DNA of 60,402 nt. Source: Scytalidium lignicola (lineage: Eukaryota > Ascomycota > Leotiomycetes). The DNA lies in NCBI GenBank assembly GCA_002812745.2, contig NCSJ02000265.1, positions 1 through 60,402 on the forward strand, written 5' to 3'. The translations under genes were made by a program, and so were the position numbers. This document shows, piece after piece, positions 36,355 through 46,697 of this stretch (position 1 is the first letter of the stretch; every line of letters starts with the position of its first letter). The notes under the pieces are model-generated. The model was not told the origin of the DNA, did not search any database, and saw nothing but the letters and a program-made list of their open reading frames with translations.

Positions 36355-38602
36355 ATATCGCTGTTAGAAGTGTTGTTATAGGATAATTGCAATTCATAAA
36401 GTGTACTTGTGCTACAGTAATAATTTGTATGCGATCGGAAGTAGTTGCTCTGCCTGAGGTTGATCCGGTATCGGTTGCGTGAGTCGATTTAACAAATTTC
36501 GTGAGTCGATTTAGTCAAAGCCTTATTTTATGCCTACTTTATGCCTCTTCGCGAACCCTGCACTCTTATTGGTCCACTCATTCTTTCTTGTTCTTTTCTT
36601 CTTTTACACCTCCTTCAATCATACTCCGCTATTCTTAGCGATACCGCACATACTTTCTAATGATTGCCACTTCACTAAAGTCTTACAGAGAACATGAGTA
36701 AGATCATGATGATGATGATGCTCTTTATTAATGCTAACGAGTCAGGTAGACCCGCTGCTCTCTGTGACTTCTCTAGACATGGGGGTGTTGTCTCAAATTT
36801 ACATACAACTACCCATTATTAAACAAATAATCCTGAGTCCTTAATCCCACGCTATTGTATTATCTTTATATGAATATATAGTATTGCTTATAAATNAAAA
36901 AAATTTCAATTATTTAATCCCACGACGTAGTTATTCAAATATCAAAATACAATTGCTAAAGGTTTCTATAAAGCCCTCGGGCCTATCGGAAGAAATATTT
37001 TTAATCTTTAACCAAAAATTCATTTTATTTCAGTCTATCATCAGTCATCAGTATTGTAAAGTTTAAATAATTTATAAAAGACTTATGAGAACTGATATCT
37101 CTATGTTATAACATATATGCGTACGCACAGAACTAGCTACCTCATAAGTTATGCTCGGGAAGTCCGGATCCGTCTGTTTTTAATCAGTAGAATATAGTTA
37201 TTGTGATCATGTGCAACATTGTTGAAGGCCATAAATTGTGCTGTCATCACCCAATCTTAGCTCTACAGATACATCCTCGGAGTGTTGTAAGTTCATAGGC
37301 ATCACCGCGCACAGGTGTTGCGTCACGAAAGTCGTACAGATAACTCGAGCCATGCTCTTGGTTCATTTTACTAGGTCCAGCTCTTACCTAGCCTCTAGGG
37401 CGGCGTGAGGTGTTTCAGGAAACCTTCACGGATCTCTGACGAGATTTGTGGCTTAAAAATAAGATCACTTATATGTTCTACAAAACGAAATGTACTGTCA
37501 TCATCATTTCCCGTTAAGTTTCCTTCCATAGATTGACATACCCAGCCCCACTCTATTCTTCATTGACTCTGGCTGGAGTATCTACTACTCAGAAGTCACA
37601 CTGGCAACTTCATGGCTCGGACTGCTCAAGTCCTGGCTCAACAGTGCAGACCCCATAACAGCCATACTGGATTCCATATTATTAAATGGTTTCTCTTAAG
37701 TATAAATATGTCATTGATTCTCTCTGATTTAAGAAAAGGATATTTTGGCAAATAGCCGTTACCTCGAACCACCTAGCTTCTCGATAGACTGAGATCCTAT
37801 GCGGTTTCTTCTGCTATTAATCTCATCAGCATTCTACTGCATCACCAGCTGGCAACGACGACTTAATATCATGACAAAGACCCTAAATGACTTTGGTGTT
37901 ACACAAGAAAGACTTTGCTCACCTTTCCAAACGGCAAGAGATTCTAGTCACGTCAAGATTGGGGTGTAATAATCATTTATTACTAGACTAGGGTCCTAAT
38001 ACCTATACTTCTTCTCTCTCTGGTCTTGCATTTAGTGAATAAACTCTCCGATCTTGCTTCAGACTCTAAGCAGTGATGGTTAATCAACTATATACTACAA
38101 TCCCTAGACGGAACACACTACAGTACCTAAGAACGTAGGAATTATAATCAAGCTTCGAAATTTTTTTTTGTGTGTTTGATTTCATTGTACCATTGATCTA
38201 CTCGGACTACTATGAGCCACCTATTTACAACACGTTCTTAGAACCCCTCAGCTTTNGAAGGGGGGGTGGGGTTTGCAGCTATAGCGCTCTACAATAATAT
38301 AGAAACATAAAAAATTACAACGATATGGACTACTCAGTCAACTGTTTAATTTCAGTTGCTTATGATTTTGATTTTGTTCCGTTGTAAATTTAGTTAGTTA
38401 TAACCGTGTGCCACGTATTCATGATTAGAGTTCAAGCTGCCGATCCATCAACGAGTTAAATATCTCGTGCATTAGTCGCATCAGCCAGCCACATTAATGA
38501 GGCATTGTATAAAGGAGCTGCGAAATTCCACCTACCACACATCCGTAAGGTAGGCTTCTACTCCTACTTTCCACAAAAACATCGTCTGCTCGCTGCTGCA
38601 TC
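36355..38602. other. Boundary region between the repeat compartment and the gene compartment
   Basis: Over about 2 kb the composition shifts from AT-rich to ordinary. It includes a short direct repeat of CGTGAGTCGATTTA (36478-36516), an ATG trinucleotide run (36708-36720), a G run at 38263-38273 next to an undetermined base, and the promoter of the HET gene. Apart from a possible small secreted open frame at 37799-37969 I see no gene. Confidence 0.6.
37799..37969 (+). CDS. Possible small secreted peptide, 56 residues
   Basis: An open frame of 56 codons starts MRFLLLLISSAFYCITSW, a Met-Arg start followed by a hydrophobic stretch that looks like a signal peptide. The remaining roughly 38 residues are polar with a single Cys (LCSPF). 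It ends VKIGV before TAA at 37967. It lies at the edge of a transposon-rich region, where small secreted proteins of fungi are often found. Length and composition alone do not prove a gene. There is no second Cys pair and no recognised family, so it may be a chance frame. Not conserved to my knowledge. Confidence 0.2.
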   Translation: MRFLLLLISSAFYCITSWQRRLNIMTKTLNDFGVTQERLCSPFQTARDSSHVKIGV

Positions 38603-40940
38603 ATGGCAAGGGACGATTTTGAACCAGATAACGGCGATGAGAATAGTCCAGATTCGGAGAGTGATGAGTCGGACTCTGAATCGCAGGGAAGTGAGGAGAG
38701 TGGTTTGGCTACGCCTCCTCTTCTCCCCGTCCCTGATGTCGCACTTCCGGGAGACAGACTCTGCGATACCTGCAAAACGCTCGAGCTGACTCCGAGACGG
38801 TTTGTCGTCCTCCCAGGCGATCCAGATGGAGGAAAGAATGCACCCGACAGCCTGGATCTTCCCCTCGGGTTGGTGAAGGACATCCGACAAAAGACATTCT
38901 GCCCACTGTGTCGACTGGTGATGGTAGCACTTGGAGGAGAGAAGGTTCCCGAGGAAGAGAATGGAAAGCTCACATCCGTCGTCATGAGCTGGAACACAGA
39001 TGGTCCTAGACCCGACCCCGATCAGCCATGGAACCACGATCCACAAATTCGCATCCTAAGACCGTATTGCCAGCTGGCGGATGGCGATTTTGTGGAATCA
39101 GTCAGGTTGAATTTATTCCCTGAAATTACACTTCTCGCCAATGACTCTCCTGTTCCATCGAAGACGTTCTTTGCCCGGCCCATCCCGCAAGACAAAATTG
39201 ACTTTGGGATGGTGCGGAATTGGTTCTCCCTCTGTGAAATGTGGCATGGAGATACGTGCGATGAGGTCGAGATGCTTGGCAGTGTCATGCACCCTAAGAA
39301 TGAAATTGAAGCATTCCGTGTTATTGACGTCGTCGACAATTGCCTCGTACAGGGAGATAGCAACTGCACGTACGCTGCTCTCAGTTATGTCTGGGGACGT
39401 GTCGAAGTCCTTCGCACTGTGGCAGAAAACGTCGATCGATTAGAACAGCCTGGATCACTGAGCCTGCCGGAGTTTTATGATAAGATTCCATGGACCGTAC
39501 GAGATGCAATACAGGCAACCCGAGAGATGGGTCTTCGATACTTATGGGTTGATAGTTTATGCATCGTTCAGGATAATACTACGGGGGAGAAGGCAGACTA
39601 TATTTCGAAGATGGATCTTGTTTATGCTTTGGCTTATGTGACCATCATCGCAGCTACAGGCCACGATGCTAATGCCGGGCTCCCTGGTGTACGACCTGGG
39701 ACGCGGAATTATCATCAGCCTATTGAAGAGTTGATGCCAGGCTTCAGACTAGCTTTCAAGCCAAGGGTAGGGAACTACCTATTTGATGCGGTTTATGAAA
39801 CAAGGGGCTGGACGTAAGTGTACCCCGAAATACAACTTTCCCTGTCCTAAATTTACATTTGATAGTTTCCAAGAAAAGCTATTTTCTAGAAGAACCCTCC
39901 GATTTGTCGGTGGAGAAGTTGTCTATCATTGCCGCCAAGCGGATGAATGGCGCGAGGATGTGGTTTTTGAGAATGGGGCGGGTATTCTTGGAGACATAAG
40001 TATGCCTGAACGAGATAACGATATAGGAAGATTCGAGGGTTTGATCCAATCATACTCGGGAATGAACTTCACATTCGACTCTGATATTTACTATGCCTTT
40101 ACTGGAGTTGCAAAATATATCTCGAGGAGGCTCAAGTCGAATCTATGTCACGGCATTCCAGAGGCATATTTTGACTGGTTTCTCCTCTGGACTAATTTGG
40201 GGCAACAAACACGACGGAAAAAGGCGCCAAGTTGGTCGTGGTCGGGCTGGATCGGAGGATCATGGCCAAGAATGTGGGATTGGTATTCGAGAGACATGAG
40301 CAGTATCCGTAAGGCAATGCGAAATCGAACTTGGATTATCTGGTATCATCGTGAGGCTCATAGCTCTAAAAAATGTCGACTCATCTGGGGCCACAACCGC
40401 CAATCCTCCCAATCTCAGAAGAGAAATTTTTACGGTGGAGAAATGCAAAATCGTTTCAATATCGACTGCTCTAAGATAGTTCCCACCCCTAAGACATTAG
40501 TTAATGCTCCTGAATACTTCGTAGATTGCCTCAACCCTCGTCCTGGATCAGGCTTCTTGCAATTTTGGACTGTTTCTGCCACTTTCCGGCTTGACACACC
40601 AGTTACTTCAAAACGTGACCGAGGTCCCAGTAAAGTGGATAAACGCTTTGGGATTTTCGGTAAGGATGGGAAAGAGCTGGGCAATATTTACGTTAATAAG
40701 GACTGGAACTCGGGGCATATCACAGGGGAGCATGAATTCATACTCTTATGCGAAGGCAGAGATAAGAGGGCTGAAGGTAATAATAGCCCAGATGATGAAC
40801 CTGGATGGAAGTATATGGTGATGTTACTTGAATGGCATGGCGAATGGGCTGAACGAGTCTCTGTTGGATCAATCAAAAAGAACAAGGTAGATCAAGCCTT
40901 TGGTAATGGGCTGATCTGGAAGGAAATCATTTTAGGCTAG
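38603..40940 (+). CDS. HET-domain (heterokaryon incompatibility-type) protein, 761 aa
   Basis: Two exons, 38603-39813 and 39866-40940, joined by a 52-nt phase-2 intron (GTAAGT...GATAG). Splicing restores RGWTFQEKLFSRRTL, a hallmark of HET proteins that the unspliced frame breaks. Residues 5-34 are strongly acidic (Asp/Glu/Ser). Paired cysteines follow (CDTC at 54-57, CPLC at 100-103), typical of the N-terminus of this family. The HET core spans about 250-410 with YAALSYVWG (257-265) and YLWVDSLCIVQD (313-324). The C-terminal part has PSWSWSGWIGG, also usual. HET domains, related to TIR-type signalling folds, trigger cell death when non-self is recognised at hyphal fusion; which signal this copy reads is unknown. 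The gene is intact and is the first gene after the repeat compartment. The ATG at 38603 gives an ordinary length. Confidence 0.93.
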
Positions 40941-41299
40941 ACAAATCACGATTAGCTTAAGGAATTCTGACGGATTGTATACTGATCTTATCAAGACCAC
41001 TCTTTCGTCCATTGTTCATATTCTGGAAGACATTATCCGTGAACCGGAAACCGATAAGGTTTATTTACATTTAGGATCTCTGAATATTGCCACTTTTAGG
41101 CACATTATTTCTAAATCCAAGAAGTTTTAATTTGTGGAAACGCAATGGATACTATATCTAATGTAGCATTTCATAAACAAGTGTCTCCTTCTAATAGTGG
41201 AAATAATGAGGCATATGGCTAATTGTGTACTGCATATGAATAGTATTATAGATGTGAGGTAAAATTAATAAAATCTCTCACGGAGTACTAGGTTTGCAG
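40941..41299. other. Spacer upstream of the O-methyltransferase fragment
   Basis: I looked here for the missing N-terminal (dimerisation) exon of the O-methyltransferase and found no convincing coding segment. Only GGTTTGCAG at 41291-41299 resembles an intron 3' end. Confidence 0.5.
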
Positions 41300-42100
41300 T
41301 CTTATACGCCATGCCATCATGAACGGCATTTTCAACGAGCTAAAACCTGGCTATGTATCGCACAACGCACTGTCGAAGCCGTTGCTGGAAACCCCTATTG
41401 CCGCGATCATAGGACATAATGCTCATGAAGTATTTCCAGCGGCTGGAAAGATATCTGAGAATTGGGATAAATTTCCGGGATCTGGTGATCCTAATGAATC
41501 CACGTTTTCCATTTCAATAGGTAAAAGGATAGGGCTGTTTGAATATATGGAGACATATCGTGGCTCTATGGATCGTATTAGATTGGCAATGACAGGCCTC
41601 ACAAGTGGTGGAGCTCATGACAAGCAACATCTCATAAAAGGGTGTAGATGGGGGGAGTTAACAGACGGATCAACGATGGTAGAGGTATGTATCCATCACA
41701 TTAATATTATTGTAAGTTTGTTCTATCTATCTAATCCAATATGATAAAGGTGGGTGGGTCTGAGGGATATGTTGGGATCGCTTTGGTGAAAGAGTACCCA
41801 TCACTAAACGTGATAGTTCAAAATCTTCCAAGTGTAGTTGCAGAAGGTAAAAAACATCTCCCTGATCACCTAAGAAGTAAAGTCCATTTTGAAGCACGCG
41901 AATTCTTTTTACCACAAGCTCAAGAAGCAGGCGTCCATCTCCTCCGTCATATCCTGCACGATTGGTCTGACAAGGACTGCATCACAATTCGCCAGCAAAT
42001 AGCAGAAAAAATGAAAGTTAGCCCACGGATTGTCATTAACAATGCGGTAATGGGTGAGATAGCGGAAACCAGCAAGTGTAAGTTTCGCATGATAAGGTAA
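41300..42100 (+). pseudogene. Fragment of a SAM-dependent O-methyltransferase, both ends missing
   Basis: Two exons (41300-41684 and about 41750-42077) with a 65-nt intron (GTATGT...AAAG) read as the central part of a fungal O-methyltransferase that uses S-adenosylmethionine. Coding starts after a likely intron end with LIRHAIMNGIF and PGYVSHNA, continues with GLTSGGA and DGSTMVE, and across the splice with the SAM-binding motif VGGSEGYVGIAL, then VIVQNLP, then LLRHILHDWSDKD and RIVIN. Intact enzymes of this family have about 380-450 residues. Here roughly the first 100 (dimerisation domain) and the last 90 (including much of the substrate pocket) are absent, leaving about 230. After 42078 the sequence no longer matches the family. 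No stop interrupts the retained part, so the loss is by deletion, not RIP. It probably was a working gene of the neighbouring cluster. Confidence 0.8.
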
Positions 42101-42550
42101 TCAATATCCTCCTATACTTAACTATCGGGTTAATCATTGGTTCCTAGACAAAGGCTCGCTCGCCATCACGTCTGGACACCTTTCAGTCATCATCCGGATG
42201 CGTTCGGGAGATTTGATCTCATAATTCCGATACCTATTTCTTGTTGTTAAAGATAGTTCTAACCATTTAGGCATTGTATATAGTTCTAACAACGACTCGA
42301 AGTGAGAGTATTCCACAATAAATATCCGGCAAAATGATCGACCCATCCTGCGGCCCGCCCCTGACACCATTCCCCCGCACTTCGTAATGAACGCGGAGTC
42401 CCTCGGCCGGACAAGTGGAAATAGTTAAATACCAGAAAGCTGCCAAAACACCTCTATATGTTTTTTGTTGATAACATGACCATGTGTGGAGACAAATATA
42501 TCTTTCATCCATGATTTTCACTCTCATGCTCAAAGCTATATCATATAATC
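42101..42550. other. Spacer and promoter region of the hydrolase gene
   Basis: This contains the abrupt end of the O-methyltransferase similarity and the upstream region of the hydrolase. Positions 42340-42420 are GC-rich with several CGG/CCG triplets (GCGGCCCGCCCC, CCTCGGCCGGAC), the half-sites used by Zn2Cys6 regulators. The overlapping minus-strand open frames show no domain. Confidence 0.4.
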
Positions 42551-43617
42551 ATGGCAGGCATTCAACACCAACTTGATACTGGTGCCGTTCCTGGACTTAT
42601 CTCCAATGTTTGCCCTGAAAATACGAAGATGTGGCTCCTCGAAGTTGGTTGGTTGGAGTGCGATGAGGGCTTCGTGATACGGGGAGGAAATACAAGTATG
42701 AAAAGCACAGAAAGCAAAACATTTGTCAATAAACGTCGGGAACTTCCCATGTACTGCATTTTAATTTCTCATCCACATGAAGGCTTGATCCTCTGGGAGA
42801 CAGGCTCTGGAGAGAATTATCCAGAGATTTGGGGTCAAGCCGTTTCAGATATATTCTCACGTGTGCGTTATGAACCTAAACACGAACTAAGGGCAGCTAT
42901 TGAAGCAACTGGAAACAAAGTTGAGGACATCAAGAAGATGTTTGTTCTTTCATAGTTTTGAATTGAAAGTTTATGAAACTAACATTTACTAAGCATAATT
43001 GGACATTTACATCTTGATCATGCCGGTGGTTTGGATATCTTCTTGGATAGAAAGGATGTTGAGATTTGGGTTCATGATAAAGAATTACGCTCGGCATTCT
43101 GGTCTGTAGCCACAGGTGCTGATGTTGGTGTATATCTCCAACACTATCTAAAACTAGACCTTAATTGGAAAACATTCGATGATCGTTCTATAGACTTTTG
43201 CCAGGGGATAACGCTACATCACCTTCCTGGACATACTGATGGTAAGTTTAATAAAGTACCGAAGGTATAAGTGAGTATTGATCACTAATAGTTCGTTATA
43301 GGACTGATCGGAATGCAATTGAATCTACGTAATAGCGGAACTTTCTTCTTCATTAGTGATCACTGCCATGTTATTGAAAATGTGAGATCAATATTTCTTA
43401 ATACTATTCCGATATCGCAAATTATTAGAAGCTGACAGCTTCATAGTGGCGCGATGGGATTCCGCAAGGATGGCTTGCAAGAGACCATCCTGCATGGTTC
43501 AGCAGTACTCAGCGACTTAAGCGCCTAGAGGCTACTACGAGAGGCAGGGTAATTCCAGGGCATGACAAGGACACTTTCTTAAAGCTACAAGGAGAAATCA
43601 AAGAATATCTGACTTGA
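42551..43617 (+). CDS. Metallo-beta-lactamase-fold hydrolase, lactonase-like, 295 aa
   Basis: Four exons: 42551-42939, 42994-43241, 43302-43381 and 43447-43617. The three introns are 54, 60 and 65 nt and all junctions keep the frame. The metal ligands are complete: HLHLDH (H134, H136, D138, H139), H210 in LPGHTDG, D232 in FISDHCH, and H278 in VIPGHD. The order and the spacing after the first cluster (22 residues from third His to Asp, then 46 to the last His) resemble bacterial acyl-homoserine lactonases of the AiiA type (22 and 44). Such enzymes use two zinc ions to hydrolyse lactones. Related fungal members open lactams such as benzoxazolinone, so the substrate may be a lactone or lactam. 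No signal peptide is seen, so it is likely cytoplasmic. It lies between the methyltransferase fragment and the NmrA-like gene, all on the same strand. Confidence 0.9.
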
Positions 43618-44650
43618 GCTTAAAAGTGATCAATTACAGTATACACAATTAGGTTTGATTTATCGTGTAAATTTATTTGTCCTTGTTGTGGAGTATTTTT
43701 AATCTCATAAAAATGTGTATGTATTTTGAGAACGCATAATCAATCCCAGATAATCTTTTACTTGGAATCCACCTGAGTAGCTCCTTCAATGGATATAACT
43801 TTTCAAATACTAATGAATCACGTTGGAGATGAGTAATTATGTTGAATAGTAATTACCTTATTCATGAATAGTTAATATTATTTAACAAGTTAATTGCGAA
43901 GTGTGTATATAAATTCATGTTTCAACCTCACAAAAGTTATTCTTTTCATAACCTAACCCGTACACTCAATCTCCACATCTGTATTGACTCTTTCTTGGAT
44001 CAATAGTGTTAGTTTCTACGAGGATGCATTATGTAATCTTCATCATGTAATAAGTAAGCGCAGTTGGTCCCCTCTTAGGATGATGATCACAAGGGTACAC
44101 AACTATCGCCGACTGGCATATCGGCATTAAATTGATTATCACCTTGGTTTATTCAATAGATCTGTATTAATCATCGTTCTAATTCTAGATTAGCGGCATA
44201 TCACCAGTACAAGCAATATGGGAAATAGCCCCCTACTGATTTAGTTGCATTACTTCCCTTGTATACGGTAACTTACTGAGCGCTAGTATAGGTGCCTTAC
44301 TTACAGGCATACCATATATCGCGAGCTTCCACAAAGGAACATACAAAAATATGATGATGGAGAACTACAGAGTTAGAGGGTTTACTTTTTCGGGTTCAAT
44401 GCTACGCCAGTACCATATCTAGCTATCTAACCGGGACTAACTTAGATCATGACTTTCACGTGATACAACACTCCCATATTGTTGATTACCAACCCAACCC
44501 AACACTATTAAATATTCTTGGATAACCCTCATTATATAGTTCGCATTCTACTCCGCATCAGAGCAACATACAGAAAGGGTTTCAACTTCTGTTCCTTCTT
44601 TATTACATATATATACCTTAGAATCTCATCAACAAAAATATACTGAAGCA
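43618..44650. other. Intergenic region, no gene seen
   Basis: About 1 kb of ordinary composition containing the end of the hydrolase gene and the promoter of the NmrA-like gene. I saw no further open frame with a recognisable domain and no RNA gene. The minus-strand frame 44532-44831 overlaps the NmrA gene start and is treated as a shadow. Confidence 0.5.
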
Positions 44651-45814
44651 ATGGACAAGAAATTGATTGTCGTTTTGGGGATAACTGGCATGCAAGTACG
44701 GCATATTTTGTTAGTATTAACTTTATAGAGAAAATCTGACTAATGATAGGGCGGGTCGGTTGCTGATGCCTTTCTGAGAGACCCAGAATGGAAGGTTCGA
44801 GGAGTGTCTCGAGATCCTTCAAAACCGGCATCCAAACAGCTCATTGACAGAGGTGTTGAAATCGTTCAAGGGGATATTGATGATGTTCACTCGCTTGATT
44901 CGGCTTTTGAGGGTGCTGATGCCATCTTCGCTGTCACGGACTTCTGGTATCCATTTTATGACCCTGAATTAAGGGCTAAAGTGACAACCGATAAATCAAT
45001 AGGACAGCTTGCTTATGAAGCTGAATACCAAAGAGGAAAAAATATCGCTGATGCTGCAGCACTGCATGTTGATAAAGGACTCAAGCATTTTATCTTCTCT
45101 ACCCTTCCATCAGCAACGAAATGCAGTAACAAGAAGTATTCTGGTGTATATCATTTTGACTCAAAAGCCGATATCTGTCAATATATTCAGACAGTCCAGC
45201 CAAAACTAAATTCAGTTATGTCCGAGCTACACGTTGGTCTCTATACTACAAATTGGAAGGGTGGGCCCTTTATGGCGCCGCAGAAGGTATGTTCCACCCC
45301 TCAAGCGATTTAGTTGTAAGTGGTCCATAACGTATACAATAGCAACCTGATGGCTCATTCACACTCTCCCTACCTGGTTCTGGAGATGCACCTCATCCGA
45401 TTATCGACGCTGAGCAGGATGTGGGCATATTCGTCCAAGCATTGACACATATCAACCCTGGAAAAAAGGTCTTAGCATATCGTGCAATGATCAGTAACAA
45501 GGATTACATGGCCTTGTGGTCTAAGGTTAATGGGGTGACTGGTCACTTCCAGGAGATATCAGTCGCCGATGCTGACAGAGCACTTCCTGGAGGGTTTGGA
45601 CAGGAGTTGGGGGAAATGATTGCATTTAGTGCGGAGTTTGGATATCACGGCGGAATCCCAGATATGATTTTTCCTGAAGATGTGAGTTGATTTGATTTAT
45701 CAGTATCTACAGAATTTACTAATCGTTTATATGTAGCTCGGTATTGAAATACGACTACCTTCGTTAGAGGAATATATCAAGAGAGAAGATTGGTCGCCCA
45801 TATTGGATTCCTAG
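44651..45814 (+). CDS. NmrA-like NAD(P)-binding protein, 332 aa
   Basis: Four exons: 44651-44695, 44750-45286, 45343-45681 and 45737-45814, with introns of 54-56 nt, all in phase 0. The start codon gives MDKKLIVVLGITGMQ, and splicing completes the dinucleotide motif GITGMQGG (Gly10, Gly13, Gly16), so the first tiny exon is needed. Next come WKVRGVSRDPSKP, VEIVQGDIDD and ADAIFAVTDFW, the standard NmrA/HSCARG pattern of an atypical short-chain dehydrogenase. The active-site Tyr of true reductases is replaced in this family, and members act as redox sensors or, in some pathways, as isoflavone reductase-like enzymes. The length is typical. In a metabolic cluster it could be either a reductase or a regulator that reads NADP levels. 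It points toward and converges on the MFS gene. Confidence 0.9.
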
Positions 45815-46697
45815 CCTAAGCATACAGTATTACGTAGTAATCTTTATTGAGTTTTACACAAGTTATAGATTTATTTAAGTAGACATTAACGCGAATTGTA
45901 TCCCCATATTACAATCATCTATGCTCCTCAGACAATAAGATTGTGTTGAGTGATCTCTTATACTTGACCACTATAAACCTAAGGGTTAGTAGAAGAAAAT
46001 TCCAGTTTCCTTTGTATCATTGTTTATGACTAAAACCGGTTTAGCATCAATAGCAAACTGCACCGTTAGCAATGGTGCCAAGTCAATACACGGTTGTGCG
46101 TTTTTAGCACTAGCTGCTCCGGAACGTCCGCCCTTGCTCATGTATGATGACATATGGACCAAGCTAAAAGAGGCATGAGTGGCGGCTGCGCTAAAAGTTC
46201 GAACTTAATGAGGCTGTAGAGAACACTGATTATCACTGGTGAGTAATAAGAGAACCTATAGGAATGGAGTCATAACTAAGATTAAATATCATAAATTATA
46301 AATATGATATTGACACTATCACATGTATCCAATAGGTAATATTCGTAAGATTGTAATTAAGCTACCAGCTCAGGTGAAGTTCCACATCTTTGCACCTACA
46401 AGACATGTTCCTCCCTAGCTTCAATGTAATGTAAAATTGATTTCTTTACGAGATAATTTGATCAGGATAACTTTTTAACTATTCATGGAATATTATTTAT
46501 AATCATCTCCGATATATCCATATTAGGTGTTATTCCGGAATGTGCGTAGTCTAGACTACTTATATGAATATGGCTTTAAGATGATAACAGATATACCTAG
46601 CGTCCCATCATTTCGAACTCTATAGTGAAATTTATTCAATAAACTTGGAGTAAAACTTAATAGCTACATAGATTACTCGATCTTGTACTCACTTCTC
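45815..46697. other. Intergenic region with an unassigned small open frame
   Basis: This lies between two convergent genes. A 50-codon frame at 46026-46178 (+) includes SIHGCAFLALAAPERPPLLM and looks more protein-like than chance, but no start context, partner exon or family is evident. It could be a remnant exon. Otherwise nothing is seen. Confidence 0.35.

Noticed and set aside
34100..36560. Terminal inverted repeats for the MULE based on TTCGCGAA and GATTTAGTC on both sides
   Set aside because: TTCGCGAA is itself a palindrome, and GATTTAGTC is in direct orientation. Neither extends convincingly and no target duplication was found.
38494..39046. Overlapping minus-strand open frames of 73-167 codons
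   Set aside because: They are antisense shadows of the first HET exon, without domains or splice logic.
42551..43617. MBL-type thioesterase that releases polyketides such as atrochrysone
   Set aside because: No partner polyketide synthase is present, and the spacing and flanking motifs look more like lactonase/lactamase relatives.
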